A DNA stretch of 64,000 nucleotides, taken from assembly GCF_013415125.1 (NCBI RefSeq), contig NZ_JACCDE010000006.1, positions 1 through 64,000 of the forward strand, written 5' to 3'. The notes below the pieces were generated by a model, which saw nothing but the letters and a program-made list of their open reading frames with translations, was not told the origin of the DNA and made no database searches. Position numbers and translations under genes: made by a program. Origin of the DNA: Vreelandella glaciei (lineage in GTDB: Bacteria > Pseudomonadota > Gammaproteobacteria > Pseudomonadales > Halomonadaceae). Of this stretch, positions 8,972-17,760 are shown in pieces. Positions within the stretch are counted from its first letter, which is position 1. Every line of letters starts with the position of its first letter.

Positions 8972-9958
8972 TCAGCCGTTGATGATCTCGTAGACATCGT
9001 CATAGAGACCATCACTCCACTGAGGGAACGCGGTGGGAATCTGTTCTGCAGCTCGCTCACGGAAGGGGGTGGTATCAACCTCGTGAATCTCTACGCCTTC
9101 GCTGCGCAGTTTCTCCAGCGCCTGTTCACTATCTTCTGCGACAAGCTCAGCAAGATATTCAGCCATTTGCTGGCCGGTATCAGTCAGAATCTGCTGCTGC
9201 TCTTCATCCAGCTGATCCCAAAATGCCTGTCCCGTAACGAAAGGTGCCACGGTATGCATATGCGCCGTCAGGCTAAGATGCTTGACCACCTCGTGAAACT
9301 TTCCGCCAAAGAGCACGGCAGCAGGGTTCTCGACACCATCTACCATTCCCTGAGCCAAAGCGGGATAGACATCCCCCAGTGACATAGGTGTTGGTGTCGC
9401 GCCCATGGCACGAATGGCTTCGACATACATCTGCGAGTTCTGGACACGTACGCCCACACCGTCGAGGTCATCAGGGCTATTCACCGGCTCACGTGTTAAC
9501 AAATGGCGAACACCGTATACGGCGTTAGGAATTACAATGTGATACCCGGAGGATGCTACCTGCGTCATTTGGTCAGCAAACCATTCAGAGTCAAATACCT
9601 TGAGTTTGGTCTCAAAGTCTTCGCTCAAATAGGGGGCATCCAGTACGGCGAGGTCGGGAACCGAGTCTAGAAAGTTGCTGTAAGCCGTAATCGAAATGAT
9701 GGCGGAACCGAAACGAGCCTGTTCCATCACCTCGGTTTCAGAGCCTAATTGGCTTGCTGGAAAAGCTTTAAGCTCTATTTCACCATTACTTGCTTCATTG
9801 ACCCATTCGGCCCATTGATTTACAGCGACATCTACCGGTTCACCGGGCTGGTTGCCATAAGCCACACGAATCACAGTGTTTGCTTGGGCAGCACTGACAA
9901 AGCCAATGCTGGTGACCGTAGCAAGCGTAATCGCGATAGAGAGTTTATTTAGACGCAT
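8972..9958 (-). CDS. TRAP transporter solute-binding protein (DctP family), cluster A
   Basis: The periplasmic binding protein that captures the substrate for the TRAP permease. I chose the ATG at 9958 (MRLNKLS): a GGAG lies eight bases before it, within an upstream in-frame ATGGAG. That gives 328 residues with a signal peptide cleaved after SAAQA. DctP hallmarks are the segment GVRVQNSQMYVEAIRAMGATPTP (shown only in part here: RVQNSQMYVEAIRAMG), with the Arg that binds a carboxylate, and SLGDVYPALAQGMVDGVENP. First gene of a dctPQM operon. The binding residues predict an acidic sugar or dicarboxylate ligand. Confidence 0.93.
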   Translation of the reverse strand: MRLNKLSIAITLATVTSIGFVSAAQANTVIRVAYGNQPGEPVDVAVNQWAEWVNEASNGEIELKAFPASQLGSETEVMEQARFGSAIISITAYSNFLDSVPDLAVLDAPYLSEDFETKLKVFDSEWFADQMTQVASSGYHIVIPNAVYGVRHLLTREPVNSPDDLDGVGVRVQNSQMYVEAIRAMGATPTPMSLGDVYPALAQGMVDGVENPAAVLFGGKFHEVVKHLSLTAHMHTVAPFVTGQAFWDQLDEEQQQILTDTGQQMAEYLAELVAEDSEQALEKLRSEGVEIHEVDTTPFRERAAEQIPTAFPQWSDGLYDDVYEIING

Positions 9959-10125
9959 GATGTACTCCATTTTTTTTGTGTGTAACGACGGTTATTGTTC
10001 CTACCCTGAAGGCAGTGTTGTTTTATATACAATTTATCTACATAAGATAATACTGCAGTAATAGAGCGCTATTATCTCTGCCATGTGATTTACATAGCAC
10101 CTCCTTATAAGGGGCTTACTGCCTT

Positions 10126-11241
10126 CTACTTCCTGCCAAGCGCTGCACAAAGCCGTGGAGTGGCGATCTCATATTTAATTCCTAGTTCCACCACAGGTTC
10201 CAATCGCCGTGTCAGCTTATCGCCATGATAATTTGCAATATCCTCAAGCCGATGATCCAGGTAGGGGTTGTCGAACCGCTCCAAGGTGTTATGCCAATAG
10301 GCGTTTAAATCCATATCCGGCAGTTCACGGGCCAACACGGGCAATACCTCTTGCATCATGACTTCGCTGAGGCCATTACGTAGCCATGGCTCCTGCATAG
10401 CCTCTCTTACGTAGGTAACGGACTCTGTTAACCCATTCTGGCGCCACTGATCGACAAGATAGGTATGCGCTAAATTGAGAATGTGCAGTTTGCGTAATTC
10501 AAACGGCTGAAGTGAACTTGCCATCTCAACGGCAGGGTGCTCAAAGGGCATTACCAGACCTGGTGTTTGTTGTATTGCCCAAAGCGCATAAGGCTCGGCA
10601 ACTGCGCCGACGGGCTCCAAAGGGGCCGAAACGATGCGATCCACAAGCGTATTGACCCAGCAACAATGGGCCGCTAACCACTCTTCAAAGGGTGTATCGT
10701 GATAATCCCGACGCGCCAGTTGAAGCACTATTTCCTTCAATACGTGACCATTGCTGCCGATCAATTCACAAGGCAGCAGTGTCAAGCCTGGCTGCCCTGC
10801 ACTAAAACGTGCATAGAGTAGCTTGGTGAGCTTACCGGGAAAGCTTGAGGGCACATCAGCGAGACTAGTGTCATCTGCCACTTGGTAGCCACTGTCCCCT
10901 GTGTTGGAGATCACCCAGCGTGCCATGTAGATAAAGTGGTGCTCTAACGCCTGCCACTGCTCTTGAGCCACCAGGCAGCCTGCAACGCTACCAATTGAGA
11001 GCTGCTCATCGACGGGCTGGCCATTGCGCAATCCCCTAATATGTAGCGGGTAGCTTGCTTGCTGTGCCAGCGCGACTGCCTTGGCTTTCCCCTCGGGCCG
11101 TGAAGAAGTTTGTACGACAAGAATGGCTTCCTGGCTGTTACCGTTTTCAATCGCCTGTGCAGCAAAAGCAGCCACATGACCCAGCAAAAAACGGCTGGTA
11201 CCAAACTGAACAATACTCGCCTGAGAGAGCGGCAGTTTCAC
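10126..11241 (-). CDS. Altronate/mannonate oxidoreductase-like protein (UxaB/mannitol dehydrogenase family)
   Basis: Belongs to the polyol-specific long-chain dehydrogenase family (UxaB, UxuB, MtlD). It probably interconverts a hexuronate such as D-tagaturonate and the aldonate D-altronate with NAD(H). The N terminus (VQFGTSRFLLGHVAAFAA) forms the nucleotide-binding region. The catalytic signature K-x4-N-x2-H is present as KLHILNLAH around residue 250. At 371 residues it is about 100 shorter than E. coli UxaB, so it is a compact variant. The start is GTG at 11241, with GAGGAG seven bases upstream and a GTGA overlap with the uxaA stop. The ATG-like longer frame to 11331 lies inside uxaA and is rejected. 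The substrate is inferred from context. Confidence 0.78.
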   Translation of the reverse strand: MKLPLSQASIVQFGTSRFLLGHVAAFAAQAIENGNSQEAILVVQTSSRPEGKAKAVALAQQASYPLHIRGLRNGQPVDEQLSIGSVAGCLVAQEQWQALEHHFIYMARWVISNTGDSGYQVADDTSLADVPSSFPGKLTKLLYARFSAGQPGLTLLPCELIGSNGHVLKEIVLQLARRDYHDTPFEEWLAAHCCWVNTLVDRIVSAPLEPVGAVAEPYALWAIQQTPGLVMPFEHPAVEMASSLQPFELRKLHILNLAHTYLVDQWRQNGLTESVTYVREAMQEPWLRNGLSEVMMQEVLPVLARELPDMDLNAYWHNTLERFDNPYLDHRLEDIANYHGDKLTRRLEPVVELGIKYEIATPRLCAALGRK

Positions 11242-12875
11242 AATGACACTCCTCGTTTCCAAGGAATAAAATCCAACTGTGAAAGGCGCTCTGCCTTGGT
11301 GGTATAACGACCCGACGCGGTATCGATACACAGTTGCAGCAACTCATCCGCGAGCTCTGCAATGCCTGCTTCACCACGAATAACCGGACCAGCGTCGAAA
11401 TCGATGACATCGCTCATCCGTCTTGCCATCTCGCTGTTACTGGAAATTTTGATCACTGGTGCCACAGGATTACCAGTGGGGGTACCCAAACCAGTAGTAA
11501 ACAGCACCAAGTTGGCACCAGATCCCACTAGTCCTGTTGTAGACTCAACGTCATTGCCAGGCGTACATAGCAGATTAAGGCCCTTGCGGGTCATGGGCTC
11601 GGTATAGTCGAGCACATCCACCACTGGACTATCCCCGCCTTTTTTAGCAGCCCCCGCCGATTTCATCGCATCGGTGATCAAGCCGTCACGAACGTTGCCC
11701 GGTGAAGGATTCATGGAAAAATCAGCTCCCACTGCGTGGGCGTGACGTTGATAAGCTGTCATTAACGACGTAAACCGCTCGGCCACTTGGGGATCACCAC
11801 AGCGGGCGAGCAACTCATGCTCAACGCCGCACAACTCAGGGAACTCACTTAAAATACCACTCCCTCCCAGCGCCACAATCCTATCTACCACAGCCCCGAC
11901 AACAGGATTGGCAGAAAGCCCAGAAAAGCCATCCGAGCCACCGCACTCGACGCCCAGGGTGAGCTCAGAGAGCGCTGCCGGTTGTCGTGTCAATTGATTA
12001 GCTTTCTTCAGCCCATCAAAAATGGCTGTCAGCGCATCGCGGATAAGCTCTTCTTCACTGTTGGATGCCTGCTGCTCGAAGTAACTTACGGACTTATGAC
12101 CTTTCGGATCACGCGCCGTGATCGCCTGCTGTAGCATACTGATCTGCGCTTTCTGACAACCCAGGCTAAGCACCGTGGCCCCAGCCACGTTAGGGTGGCA
12201 AATGTAGCCTGCGAGTAACTCGCAGAGTGCTCCAGCATCGCCATCCGTGCCGCCGCACCCTTGTTGGTGTACCAGAAAACGCACGCCATCCACATTGGGG
12301 AATAGCCGCTCACCCGCAGGCAGTACCGACTCAGCGGCATTTTCGCCATGTAACAACTGCCTCGCCATACGCTTGTAGTCATAAAAGGGGTCGTCCCCCA
12401 ATGCATCGGCAACGCACTGGCGCAGCACCTCAATATTGCGGTTCTCACAAAACACCAAAGGCACTACCAACCACACATTCGCCGTTCCAACTCGCCCATC
12501 CGGGCGGTGATAACCATCAAACGTTGTCTGTTCAAACGCGGTCACAGACGGGGGCTGCCACGCCTGCTGGTGCATATTGCCGGTTAAATCCTCCGTTGAG
12601 TGCACCAAGTTCTCAGTGGTAATCGCCCCACCAGCAGCAATTGACTGAGTCACTTTACCAACCCGAACGCCGTACATAATGACCATATCGCCCACGGCCA
12701 TATCGCTGAGGGCGAACTTGTGCTTATGACGAACAGGCCCAGGCAGCGTAATACTGACGCCTTGATCCTCGATCACCGTGCCGGCGGGTAGATCGGTCAA
12801 CGCGACGCGAACATTATCCACCGCATGGACACGCAGCGTGAGATGGGGCGTTTGGCTCGCGATCAGGTCACTCAC
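11238..12875 (-). CDS. uxaA: Altronate dehydratase (UxaA family)
   Basis: Dehydrates D-altronate to 2-keto-3-deoxy-D-gluconate, a metal-dependent cytosolic reaction. The protein is a full-length fusion (545 aa): an N-terminal SAF-type domain (residues 1-100) and a long C-terminal catalytic domain. The C-terminal domain has the family segments GCGGTDGDA around 205 and GVECGGSDGFSGLSANP near 320. Some UxaA paralogues act on galactarate or other aldonates, so specificity is from neighbours: a UxaB-like reductase and a zinc dehydrogenase on either side. It starts with GTG, overlapping the upstream dehydrogenase stop by four bases (GTGA). All three genes are tightly coupled. Confidence 0.88.
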   Translation of the reverse strand: MSDLIASQTPHLTLRVHAVDNVRVALTDLPAGTVIEDQGVSITLPGPVRHKHKFALSDMAVGDMVIMYGVRVGKVTQSIAAGGAITTENLVHSTEDLTGNMHQQAWQPPSVTAFEQTTFDGYHRPDGRVGTANVWLVVPLVFCENRNIEVLRQCVADALGDDPFYDYKRMARQLLHGENAAESVLPAGERLFPNVDGVRFLVHQQGCGGTDGDAGALCELLAGYICHPNVAGATVLSLGCQKAQISMLQQAITARDPKGHKSVSYFEQQASNSEEELIRDALTAIFDGLKKANQLTRQPAALSELTLGVECGGSDGFSGLSANPVVGAVVDRIVALGGSGILSEFPELCGVEHELLARCGDPQVAERFTSLMTAYQRHAHAVGADFSMNPSPGNVRDGLITDAMKSAGAAKKGGDSPVVDVLDYTEPMTRKGLNLLCTPGNDVESTTGLVGSGANLVLFTTGLGTPTGNPVAPVIKISSNSEMARRMSDVIDFDAGPVIRGEAGIAELADELLQLCIDTASGRYTTKAERLSQLDFIPWKRGVSL

Positions 12876-13909
12876 GGGCGTACTTCCTCAGCGTCAATGG
12901 AAATCATGGCTTTGATAACCTGATTGGCAGGGTCACACCACTGGGACATTTGGGTGGGTACGTCGGCGAGCGGTGCCCGATGAGTAATCATGGCTTCGGC
13001 GTTAATGTCACCGCTCTCCATCAGGGCCACCACGTTATCGAAGTCTTCTCGGGTGGCGTTTCGGCTCCCCATGAGGGTCAGCTCTTTCTTGTGGAAATCA
13101 GGGTCGTTAAAGGTAATATCGGCTTTGACCACGCTGACCAGCACATAGCGCCCACCGTGGCCTGCCAGATCGAACCCCGCCTGCATGGCACGCGGGCTGC
13201 CGGTGGCATCGAACACCACATCCGCTAATGCGCCGCCATTCAATTGACTTATTAGCTCAGCCACATCGGCGTCCTGAGGATTCGCCACCGCATCAGCGCC
13301 CAATACATCGCGGCAAAAAGCCAACCGGGAAGCGTTGGTATCGACCATCAGTGTGCGTGCACCTTGGCTTTTAGCCACCTGCAGCACGCCCATACCAATC
13401 GGGCCAGCGCCAACGATGATGGCAAGCTCATCCGCTTGTAGCGCGCTGCGCCTAACCGCGTGAGCGCCAATCGCCATGCACTCCACCAGGGCGAGCTGAT
13501 CGATACTCAGTGTTTCCGATACCACCAAATGGGTAGTAGGAACGGACAAATACTCCGCCATACCGCCATCTTGATGGACGCCAATCACCTGCATGTTCTG
13601 GCAGCAGTTGGTTTTATGCTGCAGACAGGCGCGGCACTCACCACAATGCAGGTAAGGGATAACGTAAACCTGCTTCCCTAGTAAATGCTGGGCTTGGTTG
13701 TCAGCGACCTCGACTACCTCACCAGCTAGCTCGTGGCCCAGCACGCGAGGGTATGCAAAATAGGGCTGGTTGCCGCCATAAGCATGAATATCCGTTCCAC
13801 AGATACCGATACGGCGAATACGCAATAACGCTTGCCCAGGCGAACACTCGGGTCGATCGGCGTTAGCTAGCTCCAGATGGTGCGGTTTTGTACAAACAAG
13901 CACTTGCAT
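12872..13909 (-). CDS. Zinc-dependent alcohol dehydrogenase, probable L-galactonate/hexonate 5-dehydrogenase
   Basis: A medium-chain dehydrogenase of about 345 residues. Visible are the catalytic-zinc region GHELAGEVVEVAD, the structural-zinc cysteines in CGECRACLQHKTNCC and the Rossmann motif GAGPIGMGVLQ. In related clusters such enzymes (LgoD/RspB-like) oxidise L-galactonate or L-gulonate at C5 to the matching uronate. With UxaB and UxaA next door the order would be L-galactonate to D-tagaturonate to D-altronate to 2-keto-3-deoxygluconate. This is an inference from neighbours. The start at 13909 is supported by AAGGAG eight bases upstream. First gene of the three-gene overlapping operon. 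Confidence 0.82.
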   Translation of the reverse strand: MQVLVCTKPHHLELANADRPECSPGQALLRIRRIGICGTDIHAYGGNQPYFAYPRVLGHELAGEVVEVADNQAQHLLGKQVYVIPYLHCGECRACLQHKTNCCQNMQVIGVHQDGGMAEYLSVPTTHLVVSETLSIDQLALVECMAIGAHAVRRSALQADELAIIVGAGPIGMGVLQVAKSQGARTLMVDTNASRLAFCRDVLGADAVANPQDADVAELISQLNGGALADVVFDATGSPRAMQAGFDLAGHGGRYVLVSVVKADITFNDPDFHKKELTLMGSRNATREDFDNVVALMESGDINAEAMITHRAPLADVPTQMSQWCDPANQVIKAMISIDAEEVRP

Positions 13910-13990
13910 GAGTGCGCTCCTTTTCACCACGCCAATAACTCACCAAGCCACTAAGGCTAACCAAGCAGAGCGATGGGTACATTGATCCAG

Positions 13991-14045
13991 TGGTCAGGCC
14001 TTTCTGGGTAAAAAAATTACCCATATTTTAGCCTTGGGCCTGACA
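13991..14045. promoter_or_regulatory. Candidate GntR-type operator pair upstream of the zinc dehydrogenase
   Basis: TGGTCAGGCC (13991-14000) faces GGCCTGAC about 40 bases away (14038-14045). Between them is a palindrome, TGGGTAA-AAAAA-TTACCCA (14005-14023). The same decamer, inverted, occurs in front of the SDR gene at 15820-15829. The shared site suggests one regulator, most simply the GntR protein at 15979. Seen in sequence; binding is inferred. Confidence 0.5.
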
Positions 14046-14111
14046 CTTATCGTGTTGCTACTATCAACGGGCATCACCCGCTGATAGTTATAATTCCAGA
14101 GACTTTATTTA

Positions 14112-14954
14112 CTACGCCTGTATGACGCGCTGTAGCTGCTCACCAAGGCCTTCAATCCCTAAGCGCATTTGCTGTCCATTGCGAAGGTAAACAGGAGGCT
14201 TCTGCCCCATGCCAACTCCTGGCGGCGTTCCGGTTGAAATCACATCACCGGGCTGCAGACTCATAAAGCGACTCAAGTAGCTAATCAAAAAAGGCACTTG
14301 ATAGACCATGGTGCGGGCATTGCCATCCTGATAGCGGTGGCCGTCCACCTCTAACCACATACTCAGCTGGTGGGGGTCCGCGACTTCATCTCGAGTTACC
14401 AGCCAGGGGCCTAATGGGCCGAACGTATCGCAGCCTTTGCCTTTATCCCAGGTACCACTGCGCTCTAGCTGAAACTCGCGTTCGGATACGTCGTTGACGA
14501 CACAGAAGCCAGCCACATGGGACATCGCATCAGTTTCATCAATATAACGGCCACCTTTGCCGATAATGACCCCAAGCTCCACTTCCCAGTCGGTCTTCTT
14601 GGAACCGCGGGGGATTTCAACATCGTCATTAGGGCCGCAAATGGCGCTGGTCCACTTATTGAAAATGACAGGTTCAGCGGGAACCTCGGCGCCGGTTTCA
14701 GCCGCATGGTCTGAATAGTTGAGGCCAATACAGATAAATTTACCCACACGCCCTACACATGGCCCCAAACGAGTATCAGCCGAGACTTCAGGCAGTGCTG
14801 TTACCTCGATATCGCGCAATTTTGTTAATGCTTCATCGCTTAAAACATCGCCAGCAATATCACCCACGATAGAAGAAAGATCACGCACCTTCCCCTGACT
14901 GTCTAAGATGCCCGGTTTTTCCTGGCCCGGAGAGCCAAAACGTACAAGCTTCAT
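14112..14954 (-). CDS. Fumarylacetoacetate hydrolase family protein (diketo-deoxy-sugar-acid hydrolase type)
   Basis: A member of the FAH superfamily, about 280 residues. Metal-ligand and active-site segments are visible: IGLNYSDHAAETG near residue 75, DWEVELGVIIGK near 125 and TGTPPGVGMGQKPPVYL near 240. In L-fuconate and L-rhamnonate pathways, close relatives cleave 2,4-diketo-3-deoxy acids to pyruvate and a hydroxyacid. The next gene is a short-chain dehydrogenase that could make such a diketo acid. Whether the substrate here is a six-carbon or deoxy sugar acid cannot be read from the sequence. The start at 14954 has AAGGGA seven bases upstream; the 15-residue longer frame overlaps the neighbour and is less likely. 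Confidence 0.83.
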   Translation of the reverse strand: MKLVRFGSPGQEKPGILDSQGKVRDLSSIVGDIAGDVLSDEALTKLRDIEVTALPEVSADTRLGPCVGRVGKFICIGLNYSDHAAETGAEVPAEPVIFNKWTSAICGPNDDVEIPRGSKKTDWEVELGVIIGKGGRYIDETDAMSHVAGFCVVNDVSEREFQLERSGTWDKGKGCDTFGPLGPWLVTRDEVADPHQLSMWLEVDGHRYQDGNARTMVYQVPFLISYLSRFMSLQPGDVISTGTPPGVGMGQKPPVYLRNGQQMRLGIEGLGEQLQRVIQA

Positions 14955-14976
14955 ATTGTTATCCCTTCTAAAGTAA

Positions 14977-15717
14977 TCAGTTTGCCCAGCCGCCATCAAT
15001 CAACTGTGTAGTACCCGTAATAAACTCAGACTCATCACTGGCTAGAAATGTTGCCAACGCCGCGACCTCTTCAACTCTTCCCAGCCGGCCCATTGGCTGG
15101 CGGGCAATAAAAGACGCCAGTACATCCGCTTCACTGCGTCCCTCTTTCTGGGCCTGCTCAGCGATGCGCTGCTTTAATGAAGGCGACTCAACAGTGCCTG
15201 GGCAGATAGCATTGCAACGAATGCCTTGTGTCATAAAGTCGGCAGCCACTGATTTGGTGAGACCGATCACCGCCGCTTTGGAAGCGCCATAAGCACAGCG
15301 ATTCGCCACCCCTTTAACGCTGGATGCCAGGGAAGCCATATTGATAATACTGCCGCCCCCATTTACTAGCATGCCCGGTAAAAAAGCCTGCAAGGTATGA
15401 AACATAGAGGTGACATTAATATCCAGGGAACGCTGCCAAGTGGCTTCATCACACTCCAGTACAGATCCCCCCGCCACCATTCCCGCACAGTTGAAGAGTA
15501 TGTCGATATTGGGTAGAGAACTGGCTAGCTCGTGAATCGCTTTGCTATCCGTGACATCCAAGCGATACGCTTCAACGCCTTTTACCCCTTCTAGCGTGGC
15601 AATATCAATATCTGTGGCAAATACCCGCGCGCCCTCGGCAACAAAGCGTTCGGCGCTGGCGCGACCAATACCATTCGCGGCGGCAGTGATGAGAGCAGTC
15701 TTGTTTTTGAGTCTCAT
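14977..15717 (-). CDS. Short-chain dehydrogenase/reductase (2-keto-3-deoxy-sugar-acid dehydrogenase type)
   Basis: A 246-residue classical SDR with a cofactor-binding glycine motif ITAAANGIGRA (the usual TG replaced by AA), NNAG-equivalent FNCAGMV, catalytic Ser in NMASLASS and YGASK. The AAANGIGRA wording resembles enzymes annotated as 2-keto-3-deoxy-L-fuconate dehydrogenases. Placed 22 bases upstream of the FAH-family hydrolase, it would oxidise a 2-keto-3-deoxy acid to the diketo acid that the hydrolase splits. It is divergent from the GntR gene at 15979, so both are probably controlled from the shared intergenic region. Confidence 0.82.
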   Translation of the reverse strand: MRLKNKTALITAAANGIGRASAERFVAEGARVFATDIDIATLEGVKGVEAYRLDVTDSKAIHELASSLPNIDILFNCAGMVAGGSVLECDEATWQRSLDINVTSMFHTLQAFLPGMLVNGGGSIINMASLASSVKGVANRCAYGASKAAVIGLTKSVAADFMTQGIRCNAICPGTVESPSLKQRIAEQAQKEGRSEADVLASFIARQPMGRLGRVEEVAALATFLASDESEFITGTTQLIDGGWAN

Positions 15718-15793
15718 GGTATGGCTATCCCTAACGGCTATAGGACGTCCCTAAAAGCGGTGGCACGTCCTAGCAAAGAGTGGGAACATACAT

Positions 15794-15831
15794 CAGGCCA
15801 AAACATCCAGATATCTAATGGCCTGACCAAT
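15794..15831. promoter_or_regulatory. Candidate GntR-type operator in front of the SDR gene
   Basis: AATGGCCTGACCAAT (15817-15831) resembles FadR/PdhR-type half-sites (ATTGGT-N3-rcATTGGT, imperfect on one side). An extra TCAGGCC lies at 15794. It contains the same decamer as 13991-14000. Position in the divergent SDR/GntR promoter region fits autoregulation. Inference from pattern only. Confidence 0.5.
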
Positions 15832-15978
15832 GAGTCGAGTATGCTAGAACAACTTTGGCCCTGGCAAGCCTCAAAAAGCTAAATATTAGCTTTAGAGGAT
15901 CAACTTTAGTCGCTATAAACCTTAGTCTTGCAAACCTTAGTCGAATGCCTTCGATGAAACGGATAGGAAACACCACGA

Positions 15979-16734
15979 ATGCCGATTCAAACCATCCGCT
16001 CGCAGCGCCTTTATCGCCAGATTGCAGATCAATTGCAGCAACTGATCAACGATGGCGAGTTCCCCCCAGGGGCGCTGCTGCCACCTGAGCGGGAACTGGC
16101 CCAATCGCTTGGTGTAAGCCGCGCCTCTGTTAGAGAAGCCTTAATTGCACTTGAAGTGGTTGGGCAAGTAGCCGTGCGTGTTGGGCACGGCGTGGTGGTA
16201 CTTGAGTCTAGAGCGACGCCCCTTGAGCCTGTGATGCGTGCCGCAGCACGCACCGAGGCTTGGGCACTTGACCCAGAGTTCGAAAGCGAGATCGAGCTCA
16301 ACCTGGATGAAGAAATCCCACCCTTCTCACTGCTCCAAACGCGGCGTTATATGGAGCCAGAAATTACCGCCTTGGCTGCCATGAATGCCACCGATGACGA
16401 CCTGAAAGCAATTCGCCTGGCCTTCGAACGCAATGTATCTGACAACGCTAATGGCGGACGCAACTGCGCCGGAGACCGGTTGCTGCATATCCGCATTGCC
16501 GAGGCCTCCGGCAATGCCGCCTATGCGCTTGTCATCAAGCATCTGCTTGGTCATCAATACGGTGCCATGTTCCGCCGACTCCAAGAGCTATTCACGGAAA
16601 CAGACATGCCCCAGCGCTCCCAAGACGACCACGAACGCATTGTGAACGCAATCGAATCGCGTGACCCTATCGCTGCTCGACATGCCATGGAAGTCCATTT
16701 AGACCATGTTTTAAATGTTTTCTTTGCTGAATAA
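15979..16734 (+). CDS. FadR-subfamily GntR transcriptional regulator, cluster A
   Basis: A 251-residue regulator with an N-terminal winged helix-turn-helix (residues 8-75, SLGVSRASVREALIALE) and a C-terminal FCD ligand-binding domain with spaced His/Asp residues ending in RHAMEVHLDHVLNVF. FadR-type GntR proteins usually repress nearby sugar-acid genes and are released by a pathway acid. It is transcribed divergently from the SDR-FAH genes and is the natural candidate to control cluster A through the TGGTCAGGCC sites. It could activate or repress; the sequence does not say. Confidence 0.9.
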   Translation: MPIQTIRSQRLYRQIADQLQQLINDGEFPPGALLPPERELAQSLGVSRASVREALIALEVVGQVAVRVGHGVVVLESRATPLEPVMRAAARTEAWALDPEFESEIELNLDEEIPPFSLLQTRRYMEPEITALAAMNATDDDLKAIRLAFERNVSDNANGGRNCAGDRLLHIRIAEASGNAAYALVIKHLLGHQYGAMFRRLQELFTETDMPQRSQDDHERIVNAIESRDPIAARHAMEVHLDHVLNVFFAE

Positions 16735-16755
16735 ACCGCCTCTCACCTCTAGCGT

Positions 16756-17760
16756 TTAACGACTTGGTTTAATCGCACCGTACACCTTAAAACGACGATT
16801 GTCGGCCAGCGTATAAAAATCTTGGAACGCACGCTGCAAGTGATCGGGATAAGGCAGAAAGCCGTTAGCAACAATCACCAAGCGTCCACCAGTGGTTAAG
16901 TGTTCAGGTGCTTGGCTAATCAAGCGCTGGCTTGGGCCATAGCTGATATCGCGCTCTTTATGGAAGGGTGGATTGCTGATAATCCAGTCAAACTGCTCCT
17001 CCTCAAGCGCGCTAAAGACATCGCTACAGAGTACTCGCCCTTCGAGCCCATTCTCGGCTAACGTGCGTTTACAGGCTTCTATCGCAAAGGCACTAATATC
17101 CACGGCGGTCACAAGGTGACCACGCTGGGCCAACCAAGCGCTGACAATACCGTCGCCACAGCCCATATCCAGTACTTTGAGCGGTTTTTTCGGCAAGCTA
17201 TCCTCAATGCTTTCCAGCATTAATAGCGTGCCTTCATCGACTTTGCCATGGCCAAAGACACCAGGATGGCTGGCTAGCGTTAAACCCAGCGCTTCAATGT
17301 TTTGCCAAGCGCTATCACTAGCTGAATCTAACGCAATGGTATAGGTGGCAAAGAGTGAACAGCGACGCGCGTTATCGCGCTTGTCCCACCTCATTCCCAG
17401 CTCATCCAGCATCTTGGGAACACGCTTGATCCCCCCTTGATGCTCGCCAACAATCTCTAACGGCGTGCCGCTAGGTAGCTGTTCACATAACCACTTCAGC
17501 CACCAAATACCTAACTGATGGGCTTTTGGCCAAAACAGCACCACTTCTTTTCCTAATGGCTCACCCGCGGCCAAGTCAAAAGGTGTCCGGGCTTGCTTGC
17601 CCTTTGCCTTCCATTCGTTTAGCACCGCAAAATCACCGCTCAACACTCCCGCTGACTGGTCAATAAGCCAGCTATCCACAGGCGGGCCTACGACCCATAG
17701 CGCTGCGTACTTATCTCTTTGGCGCTCTAATAACTGACACGCAGGGGCTTGGGCACTCAT
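16756..17760 (-). CDS. rsmC: 16S rRNA (guanine1207-N2)-methyltransferase RsmC
   Basis: Methylates G1207 of 16S rRNA in the small subunit using S-adenosylmethionine. The 334-residue protein has the two-domain RsmC layout: a degenerate N-terminal methyltransferase-like half and an active C-terminal half. The C-terminal half has the SAM motif VLDMGCGDGIVSAWLA at about 195-210 and the catalytic NPPFH motif (WIISNPPFHKE) near 265. It overlaps the cmoM stop by four bases (ATGA), so the two RNA methyltransferases are co-transcribed. Confidence 0.93.
   Translation of the reverse strand: MSAQAPACQLLERQRDKYAALWVVGPPVDSWLIDQSAGVLSGDFAVLNEWKAKGKQARTPFDLAAGEPLGKEVVLFWPKAHQLGIWWLKWLCEQLPSGTPLEIVGEHQGGIKRVPKMLDELGMRWDKRDNARRCSLFATYTIALDSASDSAWQNIEALGLTLASHPGVFGHGKVDEGTLLMLESIEDSLPKKPLKVLDMGCGDGIVSAWLAQRGHLVTAVDISAFAIEACKRTLAENGLEGRVLCSDVFSALEEEQFDWIISNPPFHKERDISYGPSQRLISQAPEHLTTGGRLVIVANGFLPYPDHLQRAFQDFYTLADNRRFKVYGAIKPSR

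Noticed and set aside
11242-11331. Longer start for the UxaB-like reductase
   Set aside because: The extra 30 residues lie inside the uxaA coding region; the GTG at 11241 has a good GAGGAG and a coupled stop.
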